This document shows positions 27,587 through 36,546 of a stretch of DNA of 64,000 bases, piece by piece. Made by a program: the position numbers and the translations under genes. The notes beneath the pieces were generated by a model. That model saw nothing but the letters and a program-made list of their open reading frames with translations, ran no database searches and was not told the origin of the DNA. The stretch lies in assembly GCF_000711235.1 (NCBI RefSeq), contig NZ_JOMI01000009.1, positions 124,001 through 188,000 on the forward strand, read 5' to 3'. Position 1 is the first letter of the stretch, and every line of letters starts with the position of its first letter. This DNA is from Prevotella sp. 10(H) (lineage in GTDB: Bacteria > Bacteroidota > Bacteroidia > Bacteroidales > Dysgonomonadaceae).

Positions 27587-28846
27587 ATGATAAATCATAT
27601 TCTTAAAACAATTTGGGCCGACCGCAGGATAAACGGATGGATATTACTGGAACTCATTGTAGTATTCAGCATATTATGGTTTTGTACTGATTACCTGTAC
27701 TTCATGGCCAAACGCTCTTTGGAACCTAAGGGTTTTGATATAGAGCATACCTACAGGATCGGGATCGATGCGAAAGACGAAGGGCGGGAAGTCCTCTTTT
27801 CGGGAAGTGAAGAGGAAAAAAGTAAAATGCGTGACGACATATGGACTATTTATGACCGAATCAAAAAATACCCGGCAATAGAAAACATAAGCTATTCATT
27901 TTCGGCTTATCCTTATTCCGGCTCATGGTCTCAGGGAGGTATAATTATTGACTCGGTATCGATTTATACACAATTTAAAACTGTTACCCCTGAATTTTTC
28001 AATGTATTCAAAATAAATATAATTTCCGGTAAATCTTTCACCTGGGATGATATGGTTGCTGACAATCCTGTTGTTATCAGCACGGGTAGAGACGGATTAT
28101 TGGGGAATAAGCAACCGCAAGATGTACCATATATAGAGTATGGCGGCGATCACAAAGAGAAAGTGGTGGGAGTAGCAGAAAAAATCAAAAGAAATGAATA
28201 TGAAGACTATGATGTCACTCTCTACAGAGCATTGAAAAAGGATCATCGTTATATTACTGAATTTCGGGAATTATGTGTAAGAGTGAAACCCGACGCCGAT
28301 GTAAACTTCGAAGAAAAGTTTACTAATGATATGCGCAACCAGCTCAAAGTGGGACACTACTACCTGTCTTCGATTGTCCCTATGGAGAAAGAACGGCAAA
28401 TGTATATGGAATGGAACGGGTATGATAACAATTTCAAAAGTATATATTCAATCACTGCCTTTCTTATCGTAAATATATTCCTTGGCATCATTGGTACTTT
28501 TTGGTTCCGTATTCAGTCGCGCAGAAGCGAAATCGGCTTGCGAATTGCTTTAGGTGCTTCCAAATCGAATGTAAAAAATATGTTTGTGCAGGAAACTGTC
28601 TTACTCTTATTTCTGGCAAGTATACTTGCAACGATCATCTGTGTAAATATTTCCGTAGCAGATTTGATTAAAGATATAAATGTGCCGATACCCGACAGAG
28701 GCGAAAATGGAGCAGGCATCGTGCAATATTTCATCAATTATGGAATAACATTTTTATTCCTTGCCATCATAGCCATTGTTGCCGTATGGTATCCGGCAAA
28801 GAAAGCTTCGGATATACAACCGACAGAAGCATTGAGAGACGAATAA
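27587..28846 (+). CDS. ABC transporter permease, B-type, pair 2
   Basis: This 419-residue B-type permease begins 3 bp after A2. It carries RRSEIGLRIALGAS after TM2 and ends VWYPAKKASDIQPTEALRDE. That tail is nearly the same as in B3, so the two look like sister copies. The periplasmic domain diverges more strongly than the membrane parts, which suggests different ligands or partners. Confidence 0.92.
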   Translation: MINHILKTIWADRRINGWILLELIVVFSILWFCTDYLYFMAKRSLEPKGFDIEHTYRIGIDAKDEGREVLFSGSEEEKSKMRDDIWTIYDRIKKYPAIENISYSFSAYPYSGSWSQGGIIIDSVSIYTQFKTVTPEFFNVFKINIISGKSFTWDDMVADNPVVISTGRDGLLGNKQPQDVPYIEYGGDHKEKVVGVAEKIKRNEYEDYDVTLYRALKKDHRYITEFRELCVRVKPDADVNFEEKFTNDMRNQLKVGHYYLSSIVPMEKERQMYMEWNGYDNNFKSIYSITAFLIVNIFLGIIGTFWFRIQSRRSEIGLRIALGASKSNVKNMFVQETVLLLFLASILATIICVNISVADLIKDINVPIPDRGENGAGIVQYFINYGITFLFLAIIAIVAVWYPAKKASDIQPTEALRDE

Positions 28847-28863
28847 AAAATAGCTGAAAGCTT

Positions 28864-30108
28864 ATGTACAAAATCTATTTCAAACAAGCTTTGGAGATGC
28901 TGAAACAAAACAAGTTTATCAGCATAATAACTATTGCAGGTACGGCGCTGGCAATAACTATGATCATGGTGATCATAGTTACCGAGTCCATCAAAAATAC
29001 CAGCATAGCCCCGGAGGTGAACAGAAACAGGACAATGTACATAAAACATGAAATAAAGAAAAGTAAGGACGGAAGTAGCTGGAGTATGGGTTCTCTTTAT
29101 TATAAGACGTATAAAGAATATTTGTCCGAACTAGCTACTCCGGAATACATTTCTGTAGTAAAAAAATATGTAGCTATGGCTACTACAGAAGGTAATCCCG
29201 AACTGCAGCAGGTAGGCTATTGCGCCAGTGATTATAACTACTGGAAAATAATGTCATTCTCTTTTGTCGAAGGAAAACCATTCACAAATGAAGACTTCGA
29301 TTCGGGGTTGAAGAAAGTAGTACTATCAGAAAGTACGGCACATTCGCTTTTTGGAAATAATCCTGCATTAGGCAAAACTGTAGAAGTAGATTTTATTCCT
29401 TACACCGTTACAGGGATTGTGAAAGACGTATCACCTGTATTTACTTTTGCCCAGGCAGAAATATATTTACCGATTACTAGTCTTGAAGAGTATGAAGGGG
29501 GAGCATGCTCTTTACTGCTTGTGGCTAAAGATAAGGATGATTTCAATACTATTGCCGAAGAAGTGCGCGCTCAGGAGCGCAAATTTAATGCAACAAGTGC
29601 CGATGAAAATCTTACCATACTCGGTCCTTACGACCATAAAACGCAAATACTGAATACAAAGGCTGAAGAACCTGATGCAGCAGGAGAGAACCGCAAAATG
29701 ATATTCATATTTTGTGTCCTGCTGCTCATTCCTGCTGTAAATTTATCCAGTTTCAGTTTGTCGCGCATAAAAAAACGGACGGAAGAGATAGGGATCAGAA
29801 AGGCGTTCGGAGCAAAAAGGCATGTTATTCTTTTTCAGGTGTTGTATGAAAACTTTATAACATCTATAACAGGTGGAGTAATTGGCCTCATATTATCATA
29901 CATCGTAGTTATTTGGCTGAAAGAATGGCTTCTCAATTTAGGAGATGAAAGTAGTATTCCGTTAGAAACATTCATATCACTACCGGTCTTTTTAGGTGTA
30001 TTTATCGTTTGTCTGCTGTTAAATATGCTATCGGCCGGAATACCGGCTTACCGTGCATCTAAAATTTCAATTGTCGATTCTATTAACCAAAACCACCAAC
30101 AACCATGA
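28864..30108 (+). CDS. ABC transporter permease, A-type, pair 3
   Basis: The 414-residue A-type permease starts 17 bp after B2 and overlaps B3 by 4 bp (ATGA), the same junction as A1-B1. TM1 contains IITIAGTALAITMIMV. The FtsX part has EEIGIRKAFGAKRH, where the others have AKKY. The periplasmic region is somewhat shorter than in A1. Confidence 0.92.
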   Translation: MYKIYFKQALEMLKQNKFISIITIAGTALAITMIMVIIVTESIKNTSIAPEVNRNRTMYIKHEIKKSKDGSSWSMGSLYYKTYKEYLSELATPEYISVVKKYVAMATTEGNPELQQVGYCASDYNYWKIMSFSFVEGKPFTNEDFDSGLKKVVLSESTAHSLFGNNPALGKTVEVDFIPYTVTGIVKDVSPVFTFAQAEIYLPITSLEEYEGGACSLLLVAKDKDDFNTIAEEVRAQERKFNATSADENLTILGPYDHKTQILNTKAEEPDAAGENRKMIFIFCVLLLIPAVNLSSFSLSRIKKRTEEIGIRKAFGAKRHVILFQVLYENFITSITGGVIGLILSYIVVIWLKEWLLNLGDESSIPLETFISLPVFLGVFIVCLLLNMLSAGIPAYRASKISIVDSINQNHQQP

Positions 30109-31358
30109 TACAGCATATATTTAAAATCATCTGGGTGGAGCGTAAGGTGAATGCATGGATATTGCTGGAGCTTATACTTGTATTTTGTGTATTATGGTTT
30201 TGCATAGATTACATATACTATACGACCAAAAGATATATTCAACCTAAAGGCTTCGATATAGAACACACATACCAAATCATTATAGGATTGAAACCGGAAA
30301 GCCGGAATATCGGATACTCGGGGGACAGTACAGAAATAGCCCGGATAAAAGACCATACATGGACTATATATGACCGCATCAGTCAATATCCGGCAATAGA
30401 ACATGTGAGCTATTCCAGTGGAGCATATCCATATACGAACACGATGTCTACGAGTACATTCATGATCGACTCTGTAACGGTAGAGATACGGGAAAAGAGT
30501 GTGATGCCCGAATTCTTCGATGTCTTTAAAATAAATATAATTAAAGGGTCGAATTTCACCGATGCGAATATAATGACAGAGGATCCGGTCATACTTAGTT
30601 CGGGCAAAGACAACCTGTTTGGTAAAAAACCCGCCGAAGAAATGGATTATCTGCGTACAGGCAGCGATACTAATAAGATTGTCGGAGTAGCTAACAAAAC
30701 GAAAATAAACGAATACGAAGAATACAAATGCATACGGTACAAACCGATGAAAAGAAATGGTATCGCAGCATCTTACAATGAATTGTGCGTTCGGGTGAAA
30801 CCGGAAGCCGACAAGGATTTTATCAGTAAATTCTCGAAAGATATGCGTAGCCAACTCGAATTAGGCCCTTACTATCTCAGAAGTGTTTCATCCATAGAAA
30901 AAGAAAGGCATGAGTTCATGAAGTTTGCAGGATATAGTAGCAATTTCAAAAGCATATACTCGGTATCGGCCTTCCTCATCATCAATATATTTCTGGGAGT
31001 GATAGGTACTTTTTGGTTTCGTGTACAGTCGCGCCGTAGTGAAATAGGCCTGCGTATGGCCTTGGGAGCTTCCAAATCGAGCGTTAAAAAAATGTTTATC
31101 GGAGAAACTATCCTATTATTACTGATAGCTAGCATCATAGCAACATTTATTTGCCTGAATATTACTGCTGCCGACCTGCTTAAAAACATTAATGTACCTA
31201 TTGTCAACAGGGAGAACGAAGATGTAAACATCGTGCAATATTGCATCAATTACGGAATAACATTCCTTTTCCTTGCCATAATAGCTATCGGCGCCGTCTG
31301 GTACCCTGCAAAAAGGGCATCCGATATACAGCCTACCGAAACCTTGAGAGACGAATAG
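30105..31358 (+). CDS. ABC transporter permease, B-type, pair 3
   Basis: The 417-residue B-type permease overlaps A3 by 4 bp. It carries RRSEIGLRMALGAS (Met where the other copies have Ile) and ends VWYPAKRASDIQPTETLRDE, matching B2. It is an intact frame with the usual four TM helices, one N-terminal and three C-terminal. Confidence 0.92.
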   Translation: MIQHIFKIIWVERKVNAWILLELILVFCVLWFCIDYIYYTTKRYIQPKGFDIEHTYQIIIGLKPESRNIGYSGDSTEIARIKDHTWTIYDRISQYPAIEHVSYSSGAYPYTNTMSTSTFMIDSVTVEIREKSVMPEFFDVFKINIIKGSNFTDANIMTEDPVILSSGKDNLFGKKPAEEMDYLRTGSDTNKIVGVANKTKINEYEEYKCIRYKPMKRNGIAASYNELCVRVKPEADKDFISKFSKDMRSQLELGPYYLRSVSSIEKERHEFMKFAGYSSNFKSIYSVSAFLIINIFLGVIGTFWFRVQSRRSEIGLRMALGASKSSVKKMFIGETILLLLIASIIATFICLNITAADLLKNINVPIVNRENEDVNIVQYCINYGITFLFLAIIAIGAVWYPAKRASDIQPTETLRDE

Positions 31359-31383
31359 ATTTGAAAACTAAATATTAAAAGCC

Positions 31384-32637
31384 GTGTATAAAACCTACTT
31401 CAAACAAGCTATAGAAATACTCAAACTGAATAAGTTTGTGAGTATAATAACTATTATAGGTACAGCGCTTGCCATTATGATGATTATGGTACTTATCGTT
31501 ACCGATTCGATAAAGAATATAAGTATAGCACCCGAAAATAACAGGGACAGAACCTTGTATATAAAAGATCTTTCCAAGAAAGGCAAAAAGGAAGAACGTG
31601 CATGGAACGGAGGTGTATCATATGCTGACTACAAGAACTATTTATCCGAACTGAAAAGTCCGGAATATACCGTTGTTATAGATAATACATGGAACGGAGG
31701 AAATTTTATGGTAAAGGAAAATGAAGGAAATCAACGTTTCATGACAAATACGAAGATGACGAATGCCGATTTCTGGAAAGTAATGTCTTTTTCATTTATT
31801 GAAGGGCGGCCTTTTACTCAGGAAGAATTTGATTCAGGGATACTGAATGCTGTGATCAGCGAAAAAACAGCTAAGAAAATATATGGTAATACAAGCCCTA
31901 TAGGGAAAAATATAGAAATCGATTTCAAAGATTATAAAGTGATAGGCGTTGTGAAAGACGTGCCTGAAACATTCGGGTATGCGTATAGCGAAATCTATAT
32001 ACCTTATACATCGAAGCCCGGCTATCAGAACAGATATTACCGTCTGCTTTTTTTGATGAAAAACAAGGAAGATTTTCCAATGCTGGACGAAGAGTTCAGG
32101 GAGGCCGAGCGAAAATTCAATGCAATAGATACGGAATGGAACTTAACCCTGAGAGGGCCATATACACATCAACAACAGCAAATAGCCGTCTATTCGAATG
32201 TGGATCCTGATTATGGTAAGGCAACCCGGAAAACTATTTTTATTATTTCTATTCTATTGTTGATACCGGCTGTAAACCTGTCGAGTTTCAGTATGTCCCG
32301 CATCAAAAAGCGTACGGAAGAGATCGGCATACGAAAAGCATTCGGTGCTAAAAAATATATAATCCTTATCCAGGTAATATATGAAAACCTCATTACTTCC
32401 CTTATCGGAGGAATTATAGGATTGATTCTGTCTTATGTGGTAGTTATATGGCTTAAGGAATGGCTTCTGGGCATAGGTGCGGAAAGTGGCATACCGCTGA
32501 GTGCACTGGTATCGATACCTGTATTTATAGGAGTATTTGTAGTCTGTTTTCTCCTCAACCTTCTGTCTGCAGGCTTACCTGCATACCGCGCGTCAGCAAC
32601 TAAAATAGTCGATTCCCTTAATCAAAAAAATGCATAA
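31384..32637 (+). CDS. ABC transporter permease, A-type, pair 4 (GTG start)
   Basis: The 417-residue A-type permease starts at GTG 31384, aligned with the MYK-YFKQA start of the other A copies, which use ATG. It begins 25 bp after B3 and ends 3 bp before B4. The N-terminal helix has AIEILKLNKF and ITIIGTALA, shared with A5 and unlike A1-A3, so A4 and A5 look like sisters. A weaker start codon could lower its yield relative to the others, but this is speculative. Confidence 0.9.
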   Translation: MYKTYFKQAIEILKLNKFVSIITIIGTALAIMMIMVLIVTDSIKNISIAPENNRDRTLYIKDLSKKGKKEERAWNGGVSYADYKNYLSELKSPEYTVVIDNTWNGGNFMVKENEGNQRFMTNTKMTNADFWKVMSFSFIEGRPFTQEEFDSGILNAVISEKTAKKIYGNTSPIGKNIEIDFKDYKVIGVVKDVPETFGYAYSEIYIPYTSKPGYQNRYYRLLFLMKNKEDFPMLDEEFREAERKFNAIDTEWNLTLRGPYTHQQQQIAVYSNVDPDYGKATRKTIFIISILLLIPAVNLSSFSMSRIKKRTEEIGIRKAFGAKKYIILIQVIYENLITSLIGGIIGLILSYVVVIWLKEWLLGIGAESGIPLSALVSIPVFIGVFVVCFLLNLLSAGLPAYRASATKIVDSLNQKNA

Positions 32638-32640
32638 GAT

Positions 32641-33927
32641 ATGATACTCCATACACTGAAAATAATCTGGACTGAAAAAAAAGTAAATATCTGGATATTA
32701 GTCGAACTTTTTCTTGTTTTCTGTATCCTGTGGTTTTGTGTCGATTACATGTATTTCTTTGTTAAGAAATATTTTGAATCCGAGGGATTCGACATAGAGC
32801 ATGTCTATAGTATAAATCTGGGTATAAAAGATAACGGACAGGAGAATATCAACTCAGAAGGGGAAATTAGTAAAGACGACCTCTTCGAAAATATATGGAT
32901 TATTTTCGACCGGATAAAAGGTTACCCCGAGGTAGAGAATGCATGTATGTCTATTGCTTCAGTTCCTTACTCAGGTTCAAATATGAGCAGAGAAGTCTTC
33001 TACGATACAATAATAGAATACCCGCAGATAAAAAGTGTCACTCCTGAGTTTTTTGATGTCTTCAAAATCAATCTGGAAAGAGGAAAAGTCTTTTCAGGTG
33101 ATAATATGAATGAAGCGGTTATTTCAGGCAATATAGATAATATATTCCTGCAAAAAGATGTCATGCAGATAGATACGATAAACTATGGTGATCATAGCGC
33201 CACGGATTATAAGCGGCTCAAGATTACAGGCATTGCCCGGAAGTCCAAAAGGAGCCAGTTTGAGAGTTTTCTTAATATATTATATCTCCCTTTGGCGAAG
33301 AGTGAGGCTTTATTGGGTGAGGAGACATTTCTTATCTTTATTCGCAGCATTCAAATCAGTGTTCGCATAAAGCCCGGAGCAGACAAAGGTTTTGAAGAAA
33401 GGTTTACTAAAAATATGCTGGAGCAGACTGCTGTCGGTCCATATTTCCTTTCTTCGGTACAATCATTTAAAGATATACGCAAAAATTTTATAAAGAACGG
33501 GTGGGATAGCAATTTTAAAAGTATTTATTCTATCAGTGCATTCCTGTTTATTAATATATTTCTTGCTGTTGCCGGTACATTCTGGTTCCGTATTCAATCG
33601 CGCCGGAGCGAAATAGGGCTACGGATTGCACTTGGTGCATCTGCAGCAAGAATAAGAAACCTGTTTATTTGCGAAACACTTATTTTACTATTCATTGCCA
33701 GTATCGTAGCTGCATTTATATGTGTCAATATATCTCTAATAGATGTACTGAATGATATAGGAGTACCTTCTATCAACAGGAAATGGAACCCGATAGAGAC
33801 ATCGGAGTATTTTATCAATTACGGAATAACATTCGTCATAATTGCCATAATTGCCATCGGGGGAGTATGGTATCCGGCATGGAGAGCATCGAAAATCCAG
33901 CCTGCACAAGCGCTGAAGGACGAATAG
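32641..33927 (+). CDS. ABC transporter permease, B-type, pair 4
   Basis: At 428 residues this is the longest B copy. The extra length lies near residues 228-238 (TFLIFIRSIQ), just before the VRIKPGAD stretch where the other copies go straight into VRVKP or IRIKP. The rest follows the B pattern: RRSEIGLRIALGAS after TM2 and VWYPAWRASKIQPAQALKDE at the end, shared in type with B5. An 18-bp sequence after the stop recurs after B5. Confidence 0.91.
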   Translation: MILHTLKIIWTEKKVNIWILVELFLVFCILWFCVDYMYFFVKKYFESEGFDIEHVYSINLGIKDNGQENINSEGEISKDDLFENIWIIFDRIKGYPEVENACMSIASVPYSGSNMSREVFYDTIIEYPQIKSVTPEFFDVFKINLERGKVFSGDNMNEAVISGNIDNIFLQKDVMQIDTINYGDHSATDYKRLKITGIARKSKRSQFESFLNILYLPLAKSEALLGEETFLIFIRSIQISVRIKPGADKGFEERFTKNMLEQTAVGPYFLSSVQSFKDIRKNFIKNGWDSNFKSIYSISAFLFINIFLAVAGTFWFRIQSRRSEIGLRIALGASAARIRNLFICETLILLFIASIVAAFICVNISLIDVLNDIGVPSINRKWNPIETSEYFINYGITFVIIAIIAIGGVWYPAWRASKIQPAQALKDE

Positions 33928-33934
33928 GGCAAAT

Positions 33935-33952
33935 AAAATTTATAAATCTTTA
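33935..33952 (+). repeat. 18-bp flank repeat after B4
   Basis: AAAATTTATAAATCTTTA begins 7 bp after the B4 stop codon. The identical 18 bases begin 7 bp after the B5 stop (36475-36492). This is likely a remnant of duplication of the A-B unit with its downstream flank. Confidence 0.8.
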
Positions 33953-33959
33953 TATGCAA

Positions 33960-35207
33960 ATGTATAAGGTATATCTCAAACAAGCAATTGAAATACTGAA
34001 ACTGAATAAGTTTATCAGTCTGATCACTATCATCGGTACCGCACTAGCCATAATGATGATAATGGTATTAGTGGTTACCGAATCGATAAATCATATAAGT
34101 ATCGCACCCGAAATAAACAGAGACAAAACGCTGTATATAAAAAACTGTGTGAAAAACGGGAAAAATACGGACTGGATGATGAGTGATAAAATACCTTATG
34201 AATTGTATAAAAACTATTTATCTGATCTCGAAAGCCCGGAATATATATCGGCTATAAATGTATCCAAAACCGAATTTATGGTAAGTTCAGATCAAAGTGA
34301 AGAGCAGATACTCACAAAAGTAAAGCAGACAGATGCTGCATTCTGGAGAATAATGGCTTTCAATTTCATAGTGGGAAAACCTTTTACCGAGGAAGACTTT
34401 AATTCGGGAATACAAAATGCGGTAATTACAGAAAGTATGGGCAAAAAACTTTTCGGTAATAACGAGGCTTTAGGCCAGACTATAGAAATAGATTTCAAAC
34501 CCTATAAAGTCACAGGCATAATAAAGGATGTCTCACAGGCTTTCAAGTTTGCATATGGCGAAGCTTTTATTCCGTATACTTCAAAAAAAGGATATAATAA
34601 TCAAAATTATGCTGTCCTGTTCCTTATTAAAGACAAAAACGATATCTATAAAGCGGAAGAAGAAGTAAGGGCTGCCGAACGGAAATTCAATGCAGCCGAC
34701 CCGGAATGGAATCTTACTTTGTTCGGGCCGTATAACCATCGCCTGCAAATATTGAACAGGTGGTCGAACCTAGCACCGAATGTAGGGGAAGCCAACCGGA
34801 AAATGATATTCATATTAAGCATACTCCTGCTCATTCCTGCTGTAAATTTATCCAGTTTCAGCTTGTCGCGTGTAAACAGGCGAACAGAAGAAATAGGCAT
34901 AAGGAAAGCATTCGGAGCGAAGAAGTATATAATTCTTATCCAGATATTATACGAAAATTTTATTACATCGCTTATCGGAGGAATAATCGGACTGGTACTT
35001 TCATATATTACTGTTACTGCTCTAAAAGGCTGGTTGCTGGATATAGGAGCCGATAGTTCCATTCCTGTAAGCGCACTGGTATCTATACCTGTATTTATAG
35101 GAGTATTTCTGGCATGTTTTTTACTCAATCTGCTTTCAGCAGGATTGCCGGCTTACTGGGCATGTAAAAAGTCTATTGTCGATTCCATTAACAAGAAAAA
35201 TATGTAA
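33960..35207 (+). CDS. ABC transporter permease, A-type, pair 5
   Basis: The 415-residue A-type permease is called from ATG 33960, which aligns with the MYK start of the other copies. The frame stays open upstream into B4, but that extension does not resemble the family. An ATG two codons earlier (33954) is also possible. The N-terminal AIEILKLNKF and ITIIGTALA match A4. Near the C-terminus it has PAYWACKKS where the other A copies have PAYRAS, an unusual change. It ends 3 bp before B5. Confidence 0.9.
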   Translation: MYKVYLKQAIEILKLNKFISLITIIGTALAIMMIMVLVVTESINHISIAPEINRDKTLYIKNCVKNGKNTDWMMSDKIPYELYKNYLSDLESPEYISAINVSKTEFMVSSDQSEEQILTKVKQTDAAFWRIMAFNFIVGKPFTEEDFNSGIQNAVITESMGKKLFGNNEALGQTIEIDFKPYKVTGIIKDVSQAFKFAYGEAFIPYTSKKGYNNQNYAVLFLIKDKNDIYKAEEEVRAAERKFNAADPEWNLTLFGPYNHRLQILNRWSNLAPNVGEANRKMIFILSILLLIPAVNLSSFSLSRVNRRTEEIGIRKAFGAKKYIILIQILYENFITSLIGGIIGLVLSYITVTALKGWLLDIGADSSIPVSALVSIPVFIGVFLACFLLNLLSAGLPAYWACKKSIVDSINKKNM

Positions 35208-35210
35208 GCT

Positions 35211-36467
35211 ATGGTCGGACACATCTTTAAAATAATATTCAACGAACGGAGGATTAATATCTGGATACTGGTCGAACTTATATTGGTCTTCTGTATCCTG
35301 TGGTTTTGTGTCGATTATATAACGTTTCTTATAGGGCAAAGTATGAAACCAACGGAATTCGATACGAACCACGTCTATCGCATTAATATAAATGAGAAAG
35401 AAAGTACTGAAGATAATAACTCCGATGCTGAAACTTATACTATTTGGTCTATTCTAGACCGCATAAAACAATATCCTGAAATTGAAAATGCCAGCTTGTC
35501 TCTGGCATCTATTCCCTACTCTGCTTCCTATTGGGGTGGATCAGTTTTTTTAGATACTGTAGATCAGGGAAACAGGATGAAACACGTAACCCCGGAATAT
35601 TTCGAAGTATTCAAAATAAAAATTGAACACGGGCAGGCATTTAACTGGGATGATATTGTAGGAGAAAACATAGCCGTTATCAGTGGTGATGAAAATGATA
35701 ATTTCATGAAAATGCCGGCTAAGGAAGTAAAAAAATTCGTTCAAGGAAGATTGGGAGATACAGCAGATGCTGAAAATACATATAAAGTCTGTGGTGTTGC
35801 AACAAAAGCTAAATGGAGTGAATATGCCGATTACGAACCGGTAGTATATTACCCGCTGAAAAAAGACGATGAACGTCTGGGAACCGGAGAGCTATGTGTA
35901 AGGGTAAAACCGGAAGCCGATAAGGATTTTGCAAAAAGATTTACAAAGAATATGCAAAACCAGTTGTCATTAGGCCAGTTCTACTTATCTTCCGTGCAGT
36001 CGATGAACGATATAAGGGATTCATATATGAAAGGCTGGGAATATGATAATAACCTGAAAAGCATTTATTCAATCTCAGCATTTATACTTATCAATATTTT
36101 TCTCGGGGTAGTAGGAACTTTCTGGTTCCGCACCCAGGCGCGCCGGAGTGAAATAAGTTTACGTATTGCGTTGGGTGCATCACGCAAAAATGTAAAAAGC
36201 ATGTTTATTGGCGAAACTTTAATTTTACTTTTTATAGCAAGTATATTAGCAACGATTATATGCATTAATATTTCCCTTGTTGATGTATTACAAGAAATAG
36301 GTGTACCGTCCATCAATAGGGAACAAAAATCAATAGATATATTTCAGTATTTTATCAATTATGGAACAACATTGGGCATATTAGCAATCATTGCAGTTGC
36401 AGGGGTATGGTATCCTGCATGGAGGGCATCGAAAACCCAGCCGGCAATAGCCCTGAGAGATGAATAA
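35211..36467 (+). CDS. ABC transporter permease, B-type, pair 5
   Basis: The 418-residue B-type permease closes the array. After TM2 it has RRSEISLRIALGAS (Ser for the usual Gly), and it ends VWYPAWRASKTQPAIALRDE, matching B4. It is followed by the second copy of the 18-bp flank repeat and, 79 bp on, the TolC-like gene. The layout is one N-terminal TM, a periplasmic domain and three C-terminal TMs. Confidence 0.92.
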   Translation: MVGHIFKIIFNERRINIWILVELILVFCILWFCVDYITFLIGQSMKPTEFDTNHVYRININEKESTEDNNSDAETYTIWSILDRIKQYPEIENASLSLASIPYSASYWGGSVFLDTVDQGNRMKHVTPEYFEVFKIKIEHGQAFNWDDIVGENIAVISGDENDNFMKMPAKEVKKFVQGRLGDTADAENTYKVCGVATKAKWSEYADYEPVVYYPLKKDDERLGTGELCVRVKPEADKDFAKRFTKNMQNQLSLGQFYLSSVQSMNDIRDSYMKGWEYDNNLKSIYSISAFILINIFLGVVGTFWFRTQARRSEISLRIALGASRKNVKSMFIGETLILLFIASILATIICINISLVDVLQEIGVPSINREQKSIDIFQYFINYGTTLGILAIIAVAGVWYPAWRASKTQPAIALRDE

Positions 36468-36474
36468 TCGTGTA

Positions 36475-36492
36475 AAAATTTATAAATCTTTA
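36475..36492 (+). repeat. 18-bp flank repeat after B5
   Basis: Identical to 33935-33952 and at the same distance (7 bp) from the preceding stop codon. Confidence 0.8.
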
Positions 36493-36546
36493 CATCTATA
36501 TATCTGTATCATAGAGGATTAAAATAAGTGATAAAAATAATAAGTT

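Larger units (their letters stand above)
23808..36467 (+). repeat. Tandem array of five A-B permease gene pairs
   Basis: Ten consecutive FtsX/MacB-like permease genes alternate between two subfamilies. A-type proteins start MYK-Y-KQA, carry EE(I)G(I/V)RKAFGAK and end near IVDS. B-type proteins start with a W...EL...LWFC.DY helix, carry RRSEI.LR(I/M)ALGAS and end near QP..AL. Pairs are A1-B1 23808-26314, A2-B2 26333-28846, A3-B3 28864-31358, A4-B4 31384-33927 and A5-B5 33960-36467. B2 and B3 share an ASDIQPTE tail; B4 and B5 share PAWRASK and QPA tails. Confidence 0.93.

Noticed and set aside
33783-33959. Upstream extension of the A5 permease frame into B4
   Set aside because: The extra 59 codons overlap the conserved end of B4 in another frame and do not resemble any A protein; ATG 33960 aligns with the start of the other copies.
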